In this document: one piece after another, positions 43,875-52,037 of the stretch
Layout: each line of letters opens with the position of its first letter
Numbering within the stretch: position 1 is the first letter of the stretch
Assembly (NCBI GenBank): GCA_023954495.1
Contig: JAMLIA010000001.1
Coordinates: 28,704 to 92,703, forward strand
Length of the DNA stretch: 64,000 nt
Source: Thermomicrobiales bacterium
GTDB lineage: Bacteria; Chloroflexota; Chloroflexia; Thermomicrobiales; CFX8
Direction: 5' to 3'
Program-made: the position numbers and the translations under genes
The notes under the pieces: model-generated
Told to the model about the DNA's origin: nothing
Database searches by the model: none
The model's input: only the letters and a program-made list of their open reading frames with translations

Positions 43875-44489
43875 TTGAACGACGAACTAGCAGAAAAATT
43901 CATGCACACGATGTGGTTGGCCAGGTTCCAGCGCATGCAGTTCCATGCGGAGCACGGACATCTCGCTGACACCACGCGCGGCCAGGGGCGGATACTCGCC
44001 GTCCTGAAGCTGCAAGACGGCATGAAGACGAAGGACCTGGCGCACATTCTCGGACTGCACATCGCGTCCCTGAACGAGCTCATCTCCAAGCTGATCAAGG
44101 GTGGCTATGTCACTCGCGAGCAGTCGCCAGAAGATGGCCGGGTCATGATTATCAAGCTCACCGACAAGGGCCGCAACGAGGAGCAGGCGGAACAACCCGG
44201 CCTTGCCGACATCTTCGACGCCCTCACAGCCGAGGAGCAGGAGACGCTGGGCGGCTATCTGGACCGCGTGAACAGCGCGCTACAGGAACGACTTGGCCTC
44301 GACGACGAGGACATCGAAAAATTCTCTGCCGAGGCGGGCGGCCGCAGAAAGCGACCGGGTGGTCGGCGCCGGGGAGCGGGACGTGGGCCAGGCCCGCGCG
44401 ACTTCCGCGGCGGACGCGATCCGCGAGGCGGAGGCTTCGGCCGCTTCAATCGCGGGCGTCGCAAGGCCGAAGGCCACTGCGAGCACTAG
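43875..44489 (+). CDS. MarR-like winged-helix regulator with RG-rich C-terminal tail
   Basis: 204 residues from TTG 43875 (GAAGGAGA six bases upstream). Residues about 1-140 form a MarR-type winged helix: TRGQGRILAVLKLQDGMKTK, LAHILGLHIASLNELISKL (recognition helix), KGGYVTREQSPEDGRVMIIKLT (wing) and LTAEEQETLGGYLDRVNSAL (dimer helix). Residues about 150-204 are unlike MarR: GRRKRPGGRRRGAGRG and DFRGGRDPRGGGFGRFNRGR, an RGG-like, disordered, very basic tail that may bind nucleic acid. It probably represses its own promoter through the palindromes at 43793-43843. The antiporter gene lies downstream and the K+ channel is divergent, so ion or antimicrobial stress is a guess. Confidence 0.85.
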   Translation: MNDELAEKFMHTMWLARFQRMQFHAEHGHLADTTRGQGRILAVLKLQDGMKTKDLAHILGLHIASLNELISKLIKGGYVTREQSPEDGRVMIIKLTDKGRNEEQAEQPGLADIFDALTAEEQETLGGYLDRVNSALQERLGLDDEDIEKFSAEAGGRRKRPGGRRRGAGRGPGPRDFRGGRDPRGGGFGRFNRGRRKAEGHCEH

Positions 44490-44500
44490 GATGATCCGGT

Positions 44501-44527
44501 AGCCATCGACGCGCACGCGTCGATGGC
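44501..44527. terminator. Hairpin after the regulator gene
   Basis: AGCCATCGACGCG (44501-44513) and CGCGTCGATGGCT (44515-44527 region) form a near-continuous 27-base palindrome 12 bases after the regulator stop. No T run, so either a Rho-independent terminator of weak type or a structural element. The rest of 44528-44712 has an AT-richer stretch and a TATAAC at 44672-44677 that may be the antiporter -10. Confidence 0.5.
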
Positions 44528-44712
44528 TGCGACACACCTACCCCTCTTGACGATCCCGGCGCAAACACCACACAGGATCGGCGCTCGGGCTCGAGTTTTT
44601 TGCCATTACTTCGGTTGCCCTTAAAATTTTCAGGTTGCACTTCTATCCCCGTTTCGGGCGCTTTCGTAGCGTATAACCGATCGTTGTTCAGCCCAGCTCG
44701 TTGGGAGCATGT

Positions 44713-46428
44713 ATGGATCTACTCCCAGTTGTTGTCATCGGGGTCATCGCGATTGTCCTGATCACGACCATATCCCCGAAGTTCGGCATTGCCGCGCCAC
44801 TCATTCTGGTCGTCCTCGGTGCGGCGGTCGGGCTACTTCCGTTCATCCCCGCTATTCATATTGAGCCAGAATGGATTCTTGGCGGCGTCCTTCCGCCATT
44901 GCTGTATTCGGCGGCAGTGAACACACCAACAATGGGGTTCCGTCGCGACCTCTGGACGATCTCGGTGTTCGCCGTCCTGCTGGTCATTGCATCGGCAGTG
45001 TCTGTCGGGTTCCTGTTGACCTGGCTCGTGCCGGACCTGCCGTTGTCGATCGGTATCGCAGTCGGTGCAGTGGTGTCGCCGACCGACGCCGTCGCCACTG
45101 GGATCGTGCGCCGATCGGGCGTATCAACCCGAATCATCAATGTCCTCGACGGCGAAGCACTGTTTAACGATGCGACCGCGCTCGTGCTCCTGCGCTCTGC
45201 AATCGCCGCCGTCGCGGCCTCAGTCTCGCTCTGGAATGTCGCCACCGACTTCCTCTACTCGCTGGCGATCGCAATCCTCATCGGCGTTGTCGTCGGTCGC
45301 CTCAACGTCTCACTGCGCTCGCGGATCCCGGACACTGCATCCAACGTTGCCTTCTCGCTAACTGTTCCCTTTCTGGCTGCCATACCGGCCGAGCATATCG
45401 GTGCGTCTGGTCTGGTCGCGGCGGTCGTCGCCGGATTGATCACTGGCCAACGTAGACCGAAGCGGCTGTCGTCTGAAGTACGTATCGCCGAATCAGCTGT
45501 CTGGGAAACAATTAGTCACATTCTGGAGAGTGGCATTTTCCTGGTCATGGGCCTGCAGCTCTATACGCTGATCGTCGACATGCGTGCGACGTCTGACCAG
45601 CAGCTAACCGCGATTGAGATCGTGGCGCGGCGGTCATCCTGTTGCTGATTGTCATCAGAACTGTGTTTGTGTTCGGGGCCGTCGCTGGCACTTCGCAGCG
45701 CCAGCCTCCCGGATCGGCGTCAGCGCATCATCGAGTTCAGCGAACAGATCACCAACATGAACGCCGAGAACGCTGTGACGCGACGAGGCAAGCCGCTCGA
45801 TCGTCGGCGCTGGGATCAGTTTGAGGACATCATGACGCGCCGCATCGCTGACATCGACTATCTGGCCAGCGAGCAGTTTGGCACGAAGCACGGCGTTGTG
45901 CTGGTCGCCGCCGGAATGCGCGGCGCAATCACGTTGGCCGCAGCGCAGTTGCTCCCTGTCGATACGCCACATCGGTCGCTCCTGATATTGGTCGCATTCT
46001 TCGTCGCCGCCGGCACACTGATCCTGCAAGGCGGCACGCTTCCAACGCTGGTTCGCGCGCTGAAGCTGCCGACGCAAAACTCGGCAGCAAACGAAAGTCT
46101 CATGCAACAACTCGGAATCGACCTCAATCAGGCAGTCCTGAACACGCTCGACGCCGGCGAATTGACCAAGCGGGATGGCACACCGTTCTCCGAGTCATCA
46201 ATCACACAGGCCCGCTCGATCCTGCACACGATGCTGAATCCGCCACCAGAACTCGAGCAACAGGCGTCACAGGGTGAAATCTCGGAGTTGCGACTGGAAG
46301 TCATCGAAGCCGGGCGGGCCGAGCTCCTTCGCATTCGCGATCGTGGCACCTACCCGAGCGACGTGCTGAGTGCAAAGCTGGCTCAGCTGGATGCCGACCA
46401 GATCAGCATCGAGGCGCGGCTACACTGA
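44713..46428 (+). pseudogene. CPA1-type Na+/H+ antiporter, with internal frameshifts
   Basis: Membrane antiporter exchanging Na+ or K+ for H+. ATG 44713 has GGGAG five bases upstream. About ten hydrophobic segments are visible. VVSPTDAVATGIVRRSG and VLDGEALFNDATALVLL are the NhaP/CPA1 ion-site signatures. As written a TGA at 45646-45648 stops the frame. The sense moves to another frame near 45628-45630 (AAVILLLIVIRTVFVFGAV) and returns to the first near 45684 (ALRSASLPDRRQRIIEF). One missing base, then one extra or two missing, explains it. The C-terminal half is intact: VLVAAGMRGAITLAAAQLLP, then a helical cytoplasmic tail to 46428. The whole frame is about 572 codons, normal for the family. 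Error or recent mutation is unresolved. Confidence 0.85.
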
Positions 46429-46446
46429 GCAGCGCGCAAAAGAAAA

Positions 46447-46472
46447 ACGCCGACCGCAATTGCGGTCGGCGC
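46447..46472 (-). terminator. Intrinsic terminator of ssrA
   Basis: Minus strand: GCCGACCGCAATTGCGGTCGGC (46449-46470) is a perfect 11-base-pair stem-type palindrome followed by TTTTTCTTTT: a textbook Rho-independent terminator a few bases after the tmRNA 3' end. Confidence 0.92.
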
Positions 46473-46478
46473 TCGCAG

Positions 46479-46831
46479 TGGAGATGGGGGGAATCGAACC
46501 CCCGTCCAAAGCTTTCAGCCGAAGATATCCTACAGGCATAGTCGGTGCTTTGTTCACCCTGGTGAGCCACCGCCGACAGCGTTTCACCGGGCTTGTCAGA
46601 TTGTCTTTCGCGGCCCTATCTGACTATCAGAACCGCGGCAGCCCAGCGTAGTGTCGCTCGGATCCGGACCAGCCGGGCTGTGGTCCGGGCGAACGTCGCT
46701 CCCTAGTTAACTAGGCAGCGAAAGCAAGCTCACGCTCGCCGTTTAGTGTTTTTGCCCGTTTTTAACGAGGCCTCGGGCGTCCTCGACCTGCAATCTTCGC
46801 ACCTACGACCCTGTCGAAACCGGACATCCCC
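46479..46831 (-). ncRNA. ssrA: Transfer-messenger RNA
   Basis: 353 bases. The 5' end GGGGATGTCCGGTTTCGACAG and the 3' T arm GGGGGTTCGATTCCCCC pair through a 7-base acceptor stem (GGGGATG with CATCTCC, one G-U). CCA is not encoded. The tag frame begins with resume codon GCA at 46755-46753 and reads AKTLNGERELAFAA then TAG (46711-46713); the hydrophobic AFAA end marks tagged proteins for proteolysis. It frees stalled ribosomes together with SmpB. Promoter at 46848-46876, terminator at 46447-46472, and smpB lies directly upstream on the same strand. Confidence 0.97.
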
Positions 46832-46847
46832 GTAGTGTGCGACCCAC

Positions 46848-46876
46848 AGTATACACCTTTAGTCGCGTCGACGCAA
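46848..46876 (-). promoter_or_regulatory. Promoter of ssrA inside the smpB 3' end
   Basis: Minus strand TTGCGT (46876-46871), 17-base spacer, TATACT (46853-46848). Start of transcription would be about 10 bases before the mature tmRNA 5' end, matching RNase P processing of a short leader. The -35 is within the last codons of smpB. Confidence 0.65.
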
Positions 46877-47359
46877 GGCCTGCTCGATCTGACGGCGCGC
46901 ATCGCGTTCCGCCAGCGACTGGCGCTTGTCGTAGTCGCGCTTGCCACGCGCAAGGCCAAGATCCAGCTTGGCGCGACCACGGCGCAGCACGAGGCGCAGC
47001 GGTACCAGCGTATAGCCGGCAGCTTCTGTTTGCTTCTGCAGGTAGTCAATCTGCTTACGATGCAGCAGGAGCTTCTTCGGCCTGAGCGGATCGTGCTGAA
47101 AATACTCACCCGAGTGCTGGTAGGGCGAGATGTGCATACCATGCAGCCACACCTCGCCACCCTGCACGCGCGCGTAGGCATCGCGCAAATTGACCCGTCC
47201 GTCCCGGATCGACTTGATTTCGGTTCCGGTTAGGTGGAGTCCAGCTTCCATGTCCTCTTCGATGAAGAAGTCGTGGAACGCCTTGCGGTTGACCGTCACG
47301 ACCTTCTCACCACCGGATGGGGCTTGAGGCTTTGGTTTTGCTTTCGTTTTGGCACACAT
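46859..47359 (-). CDS. smpB: SsrA-binding protein
   Basis: Binds tmRNA and brings it to ribosomes stalled on broken messages. 166 residues from ATG 47359 (GGAG ten bases upstream); the longer frame adds 12 unlikely residues. Conserved core: [60 protein letters not shown] and the basic tail [20 protein letters not shown]. Gene order smpB-ssrA, 27 bases apart, is functionally matched. Confidence 0.97.
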   Translation of the reverse strand: MCAKTKAKPKPQAPSGGEKVVTVNRKAFHDFFIEEDMEAGLHLTGTEIKSIRDGRVNLRDAYARVQGGEVWLHGMHISPYQHSGEYFQHDPLRPKKLLLHRKQIDYLQKQTEAAGYTLVPLRLVLRRGRAKLDLGLARGKRDYDKRQSLAERDARRQIEQALRRRD

Positions 47360-47452
47360 GTGTGAATCGCTCCAGTACTGCACTATGTCGCGCACGCAGT
47401 CGGATCGGTCTCATCGCGCGCCACCTGCCGTCCGCAGCGTACAATCGTTCGC

Positions 47453-48253
47453 ATGTCCGAGATGGTCGATGCGTACCTGCGGTTCGCGGAATTCTACGAT
47501 CTTGAATACGATCAGCACCGGGACGACCTTGAACTCTACCGCCATTTCGCGGTAGAGGCGAATGGACCGGTGCTGGAGCTCGGCTGCGGAAGCGGCCGAG
47601 TCTTGCGTGCGCTCGAAAATCTGGGCCTGCCACTTACTGGCGTCGACTCATCGCAGGCAATGCTGCGTCTCGCCGAGGAACGCTTGCAGCCCGACACAGT
47701 ACTCGTCCACGCTCGCATCGAGGACCTGCAGCCCGAATGCGTGCCAGACGCGCCATACTGGATGGCGTTCTCCGCAATCAATACGTTCCTGCATCTGCCG
47801 GACGCCGATGCGCAACTTGCGGCTCTCGAAGCCATTCGCTCGGTCGTGATCGACGGAGGTCTGCTGCTGCTCGACCTGATGTCCCCCGACCCGCTCTACC
47901 TGGCAGGAATAGACGGGCGCGTCGATCTTGAATACAGCGGCGCTATGTCGGATGGTCGACGACTGGACAAATGGGTGACGCGCACCCACGATCTGGAGCG
48001 CCAGACGATTCACACGACCGTGCTGTTTGACACAACTGACCCGCTGACAGGCACTGTCTCCAGAGTAACGGACGCGTACGACACGCGCTATATCCATCGT
48101 TGGGAACTTGAGCATCTTCTCGCCCGGGCGGGTTGGCAGCTCATCGCCGTTTACGGTTCGTATGACCTGGAGCCATATCGCTCCGATTCCGAGCGCATGA
48201 TCGCGCTTGCGACCTGGAACAATGGACCGCTTTCGCCGGCCAGAAAGGACTGA
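47453..48253 (+). CDS. SAM-dependent methyltransferase, class I
   Basis: 266 residues. SAM-binding motif I is VLELGCGSGRVLRAL (about residues 40-54); LTGVDSSQAMLRLAEERL is motif II and SAINTFLHLPD the post-motif region. No signal or membrane segment. Substrate unknown; the fold is the small-molecule Methyltransf_25 type. A TACAAT -10 (47440-47445) lies only 7 bases before ATG 47453, so the mRNA may be leaderless. It is followed after 7 bases by an rmlC-like gene. Confidence 0.88.
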   Translation: MSEMVDAYLRFAEFYDLEYDQHRDDLELYRHFAVEANGPVLELGCGSGRVLRALENLGLPLTGVDSSQAMLRLAEERLQPDTVLVHARIEDLQPECVPDAPYWMAFSAINTFLHLPDADAQLAALEAIRSVVIDGGLLLLDLMSPDPLYLAGIDGRVDLEYSGAMSDGRRLDKWVTRTHDLERQTIHTTVLFDTTDPLTGTVSRVTDAYDTRYIHRWELEHLLARAGWQLIAVYGSYDLEPYRSDSERMIALATWNNGPLSPARKD

Positions 48254-48260
48254 CTGACCG

Positions 48261-48728
48261 ATGGCTCAACAGATAATTGAGGGCGTCGAGATCAAGCGCC
48301 TCGTCACGCACGCTGACGAGCGCGGTGCATTGACCGAGCTGATCCGGCGTGACGACCCGTTCTTTGAAGGCTTCGGCCAGTGCTATGTCTCGGTGTCTTA
48401 TCCGGGCGTCATTCGCGGCTGGCATTACCACAAGAAGCAGACCGACTATTTCACCTGCGTCAGCGGCATGATCAAAGTTCCGCTCTATGACCTTCGGGAA
48501 GATTCGCCGACCTACGGCGTCGTCAACGAGTTCTTCATGGGCGACGACAATCGCATCGTCGTAAAGATCCCGATTGGTGTGCTGCACGGCTTCAAAAACG
48601 TGGGAGTCACACCCTGCTATCTGATCAACTTTCCGACGCAACCGTACGATCCTGCTGATCCGGACGAGTATCGCATTCCGTACGATTCTCCGGACATTCC
48701 GTATTCGTGGGATTTGACGTTCACTTAG
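48261..48728 (+). CDS. dTDP-4-dehydrorhamnose 3,5-epimerase-like protein
   Basis: 155 residues of the RmlC cupin fold: DERGALTELIRRDD, CYVSVSYPGVIRGWHYHKKQ (the His-Tyr pair resembles the catalytic GLHYQ strand, here WHYHKK), IKVPLYDLREDSPTYG and IPIGVLHGFKNVG. Expected to act on a dTDP-sugar for rhamnose or related glycans. The active-site strand differs enough that a related 3-epimerase or isomerase cannot be excluded. rfbB, which makes the keto-sugar, lies at 54.8-55.8 kb. Confidence 0.85.
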   Translation: MAQQIIEGVEIKRLVTHADERGALTELIRRDDPFFEGFGQCYVSVSYPGVIRGWHYHKKQTDYFTCVSGMIKVPLYDLREDSPTYGVVNEFFMGDDNRIVVKIPIGVLHGFKNVGVTPCYLINFPTQPYDPADPDEYRIPYDSPDIPYSWDLTFT

Positions 48729-48745
48729 AGCCGAAGGCGGGAAGC

Positions 48746-50038
48746 ATGCTGACCGATCCCCTGCCGATTCCGACTGCCGACCGTGTGTCAGGGTCGGTTT
48801 CCATTCCCGGTTCAAAGAGCTACACCAACCGGGCGCTGCCCATCGCTGCGCTGGCCGAAGGTGTGTCCGTTCTGCGCGGCGCGTTGGACTCTGACGACAC
48901 GCGCTACATGGTCGCCGCGCTGAATAGTCTCGGAGTCAGGATTGATGCAGATTGGTCGTCCGGCGTGCTCACCGTCCACGGGGCAAATGGCGAGATTCCG
49001 GCGACGAATGCTGAACTGTTCCTGGGCAACTCGGGAACATCGATGCGCTTCCTGACGGCGTTCGCGGCCCTGGCGCACGGCCAGATCCGGCTGGATGGCA
49101 CAGAGAGGATGCGCCAGCGTCCGCTCGCTCCCCTGATCGACGGGCTGGTATCGATCAACGTGAATGTCCGGTCTACGTCCGGGGACGGCTGCCCACCTGT
49201 GGAGCTCGCTGCGACCGGGCTTCCCGGTGGGACGATCCGCATGCGCGGCGACCTGTCGAGCCAGTACTTCAGCGCGCTCGCGATGGTGCTGCCGTACGCA
49301 CGTGAGCCACTAGAAGTCGTCGTCGAGGGCGATCTGGTCTCGAAGCCGTACATCGACATGACCGCGTCGACGATGGCGGCCTTCGGCGTCGAATTGCACA
49401 ATGATGACTACCAGCGCCTTTGGGTCGAGCCAGAGCAGCGCTACACGGGACGCGACTATGACATCGAGCCTGACGCTTCAGCGGCAAGCTACTTCTTTGC
49501 GCTAGCTGCCGTCACTGGCGGCTCGATCACAGTCGAGCATCTGCCGCCGACCTCAGCGCAGGGTGACCTCCACTTTGTGGACGTGCTCGAAGCGATGGGC
49601 TGCTGCGTTGAGCGAGGTGCTGACGCAGTTACGGTTCACGGTCCAGAGCAGCTGCGCGGCGTCGATGCCGATATGGGCGACATCTCGGATACGGTGCAGT
49701 CCCTCGCGGCAATCGCACCGTTCGCCAACGGGCCGACGACCATTCGGAATATCGGCCATATCCGCTTGAAAGAGACCGACCGCATTTCCGCCATCGTCAC
49801 CGAGCTGCGTCGAGTCGGTGTGCCGGTCGATGAACGTGAGGACGGGCTGACGATCCATCCGGCGCAGCCGCAGCCAGCGACCATCCAGACCTACGACGAC
49901 CACCGCATGGCGATGAGCTTTGCGATCCTCGGCACCCAGATCGCCGGCACGATGATCGCCGATCCCGGCTGTGTCGCCAAGACCGTACCTGCCTACTGGG
50001 ATCTGCTCTTCCCGCTGCTGGGCGCCGCGGTCCGCTGA
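48746..50038 (+). CDS. aroA: 3-phosphoshikimate 1-carboxyvinyltransferase (EPSP synthase)
   Basis: Joins shikimate 3-phosphate and phosphoenolpyruvate in the sixth step of the shikimate pathway. 430 residues. Signatures: VSIPGSKSYTNRALPIAAL (N-terminal Lys and Ser of the phosphate site), LFLGNSGTSMRFLTAFAAL, DLSSQYFSALAMVLP, EPDASAASYFFALA, IRLKETDRISAIVTEL and YDDHRMAMSFAIL. Start ATG 48746 has GGCGGGAAG upstream and lies 17 bases after the rmlC-like stop. It converges with aroC with a 4-base gap. Confidence 0.96.
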   Translation: MLTDPLPIPTADRVSGSVSIPGSKSYTNRALPIAALAEGVSVLRGALDSDDTRYMVAALNSLGVRIDADWSSGVLTVHGANGEIPATNAELFLGNSGTSMRFLTAFAALAHGQIRLDGTERMRQRPLAPLIDGLVSINVNVRSTSGDGCPPVELAATGLPGGTIRMRGDLSSQYFSALAMVLPYAREPLEVVVEGDLVSKPYIDMTASTMAAFGVELHNDDYQRLWVEPEQRYTGRDYDIEPDASAASYFFALAAVTGGSITVEHLPPTSAQGDLHFVDVLEAMGCCVERGADAVTVHGPEQLRGVDADMGDISDTVQSLAAIAPFANGPTTIRNIGHIRLKETDRISAIVTELRRVGVPVDEREDGLTIHPAQPQPATIQTYDDHRMAMSFAILGTQIAGTMIADPGCVAKTVPAYWDLLFPLLGAAVR

Positions 50039-50042
50039 GGCG

Positions 50043-51125
50043 CTACGGCATCTCCCACGCCGCACGGCTCATCCGATTGAGCAGCAGCAGATCGGTCAGG
50101 ACAAGGATCATCATCGCTTCCACGACCGGCACGGCACGCGGCACGACACACGGATCGTGGCGGCCCTCGACGAGGATCTTACGCGCGTTCCCGTGCTCGT
50201 CGACCGTGTCCTGATCCTGGCTGATGGACGACGTCGGCTTGATCGCTACGCGGACGACGATCTGCTCGCCCGACGAAATCCCGCCCAGCGTGCCGCCGTG
50301 GTTGTTCGTACGGGTGCGCACGCCGCCGTTCTCGTCCAGCACAAACGCGTCGTTATGTTGAGATCCGCGCATGCCGACAGCCGCGAACCCGGAGCCAATC
50401 TCAACGCCCTTGGTTGCCGGAATGCTGAGCATCGCCTGCCCCAGCAACGCATCGAGCTTGTAGGCAGTCGGCTCGCCGAGACCCGGCGGCACATTGTCAG
50501 CTCGCACCTCAACGATGCCGCCGAGACTATCGGACTCCAGCTTGATCCGGTCGATTGCGGCGACCATCGCTTCTGCTGCGTCAGGATCAGCCGCGCGCAC
50601 CATGTTCTGATCGATCTCGTCGCGATTGAACGTCCTGGCAACGACGTCACCAATCCGCAGCGTGTGCGCATAAACGTCGATGCCTGATTGCTTCAGCAAA
50701 ACACGACCAATGGCCGCCGAAGCCACCCGACCCCACGTCTCACGGGCGCTCGACCGTCCGCCACCGCGATGGTCGCGGATGCCGTACTTCATCGAGTAGG
50801 TGAAGTCGGCGTGGCCTGGCCGGTACATGTCGCGAATGATGTCGTACTTGGTCGAGTCCGAATCCTTGTTGTAGGTAATCAGCGAGATGGGCGTGCCGGT
50901 CGTTCGACCCTCGAAAACGCCTGAAAGTATCTGGACTTTGTCGCGCTCGTTGCGCGGCGAGGTGACGCGAGACTGCCCGACACGTCGACGATCGAGGTCA
51001 TGTTGAATCAACTCCTCGCTGACTTCCAGACCGGCTGGGCAGCCATCAATGACTGCACCGAGCGCGGGTCCGTGCGACTCGCCCCAGGTTGTGACGCGGA
51101 ATGCCGATCCGTAGGTGCTACCCAT
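50043..51125 (-). CDS. aroC: Chorismate synthase
   Basis: Makes chorismate from EPSP using reduced FMN; last shikimate step. 360 residues. Signatures: GESHGPALGAVIDGCPAGL (residues 16-34), DLDRRRVGQSRVTSPRNERD, GHADFTYSMKYGIRDHRGGG, SSARETWGRVASAAIG, and NNHGGTLGGISSGE. It sits at the end of a minus-strand run that starts at rfbB and faces aroA across four bases. Confidence 0.97.
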   Translation of the reverse strand: MGSTYGSAFRVTTWGESHGPALGAVIDGCPAGLEVSEELIQHDLDRRRVGQSRVTSPRNERDKVQILSGVFEGRTTGTPISLITYNKDSDSTKYDIIRDMYRPGHADFTYSMKYGIRDHRGGGRSSARETWGRVASAAIGRVLLKQSGIDVYAHTLRIGDVVARTFNRDEIDQNMVRAADPDAAEAMVAAIDRIKLESDSLGGIVEVRADNVPPGLGEPTAYKLDALLGQAMLSIPATKGVEIGSGFAAVGMRGSQHNDAFVLDENGGVRTRTNNHGGTLGGISSGEQIVVRVAIKPTSSISQDQDTVDEHGNARKILVEGRHDPCVVPRAVPVVEAMMILVLTDLLLLNRMSRAAWEMP

Positions 51126-51140
51126 GTCGCCCCACTCTCC

Positions 51141-52037
51141 CTACCCCACAATATCCCTGAACGTCAGTTCAGGATCGAGCAGTCGACCGAAGACACGATA
51201 ATCGTGCGACGACGACCGGTGAAATCCATACGATTCGTACAGCGCTCGGCTGCGGACGTTACGCGATTGTGTGCTCAGTCCGACGCGACTAGCGCCCGCT
51301 GATGCGAGCGACGATACGGCGAAATCGAGCGCGACACGCCCCAGCCCGCGACCCTGAATCTCAGGATTGACCGCGATGCGGTCGAGGTGTCCCCAGTTGC
51401 GGAAGCGCGTTGTTCCAACATAGGCGACCGCTCGCCGCGATTCATCGTATCCAACCTGTATCTCGACGCCGGGCGCAGATGCGTATTCACGAAACTCGTC
51501 CTCACTGTTCCACCAAAGCCACGGGAACGCGGCATTATCCAGGCGAATGAGCTCTTCGAGCATGACGAGATTCTCGATCTGTAGCGGAACGAACCTGAGA
51601 TCGCCACTCCGTGGCGCTCGCGCCCGAACGCGCGACATCTCGTAAATGATGATGTCCTCGATCGGCTCGAACCGCGCTCCGACATAGAATGCCGTCCGGC
51701 GACGTTCGACCTGTTCCGAGGCAACAGCCAGGGCAATGCCGTGCTGCTGCGCTACGGTGCAGAACGCATCAATCAGGTCAATTGCGCCAGATGTCGCGGC
51801 GATCTCAGCGACGGACGCGACATCGCGGCGATTGCGCCAGCGCCCACCGACGAGGAACTCGCCGGTACGCTGGTTCCAGACCGAGAGGCTTGGCTGCGCC
51901 CTGGCGAGCTCGGTGAGTTCTGCTGTTGTGAATCGGGAATGCCAGGACACACGGAGCTGCGGCACCGCGTCCGGGGTCAGAACTGCGATCTCGCTGCCCG
52001 GTAACAGGGGCACACCCTCAAGTTGATGACTCGTCAC
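51141..52037 (-). CDS. GNAT N-acetyltransferase, two-part
   Basis: 298 residues. The C-terminal half is a GNAT domain with acetyl-CoA motif RIAVNPEIQGRGLGRVALDF and the following helix region with VRSRALYESYGFHRS. The N-terminal half (to about 140) looks like a second, degenerate GNAT-like domain (WNQRTGEFLVGGRW ... AFYVGARFEPIEDIII). Substrate unknown. GTG 52037 begins right after the stop of the upstream SBP gene (TGAGTG), so the two are coupled. Confidence 0.85.
   Translation of the reverse strand: MTSHQLEGVPLLPGSEIAVLTPDAVPQLRVSWHSRFTTAELTELARAQPSLSVWNQRTGEFLVGGRWRNRRDVASVAEIAATSGAIDLIDAFCTVAQQHGIALAVASEQVERRRTAFYVGARFEPIEDIIIYEMSRVRARAPRSGDLRFVPLQIENLVMLEELIRLDNAAFPWLWWNSEDEFREYASAPGVEIQVGYDESRRAVAYVGTTRFRNWGHLDRIAVNPEIQGRGLGRVALDFAVSSLASAGASRVGLSTQSRNVRSRALYESYGFHRSSSHDYRVFGRLLDPELTFRDIVG

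Noticed and set aside
46479..46510. Free-standing tRNA at the GGTTCGATTCC motif
   Set aside because: The T-arm sequence belongs to the tmRNA; no anticodon arm is present. No other tRNA-like sequence was found in the window.
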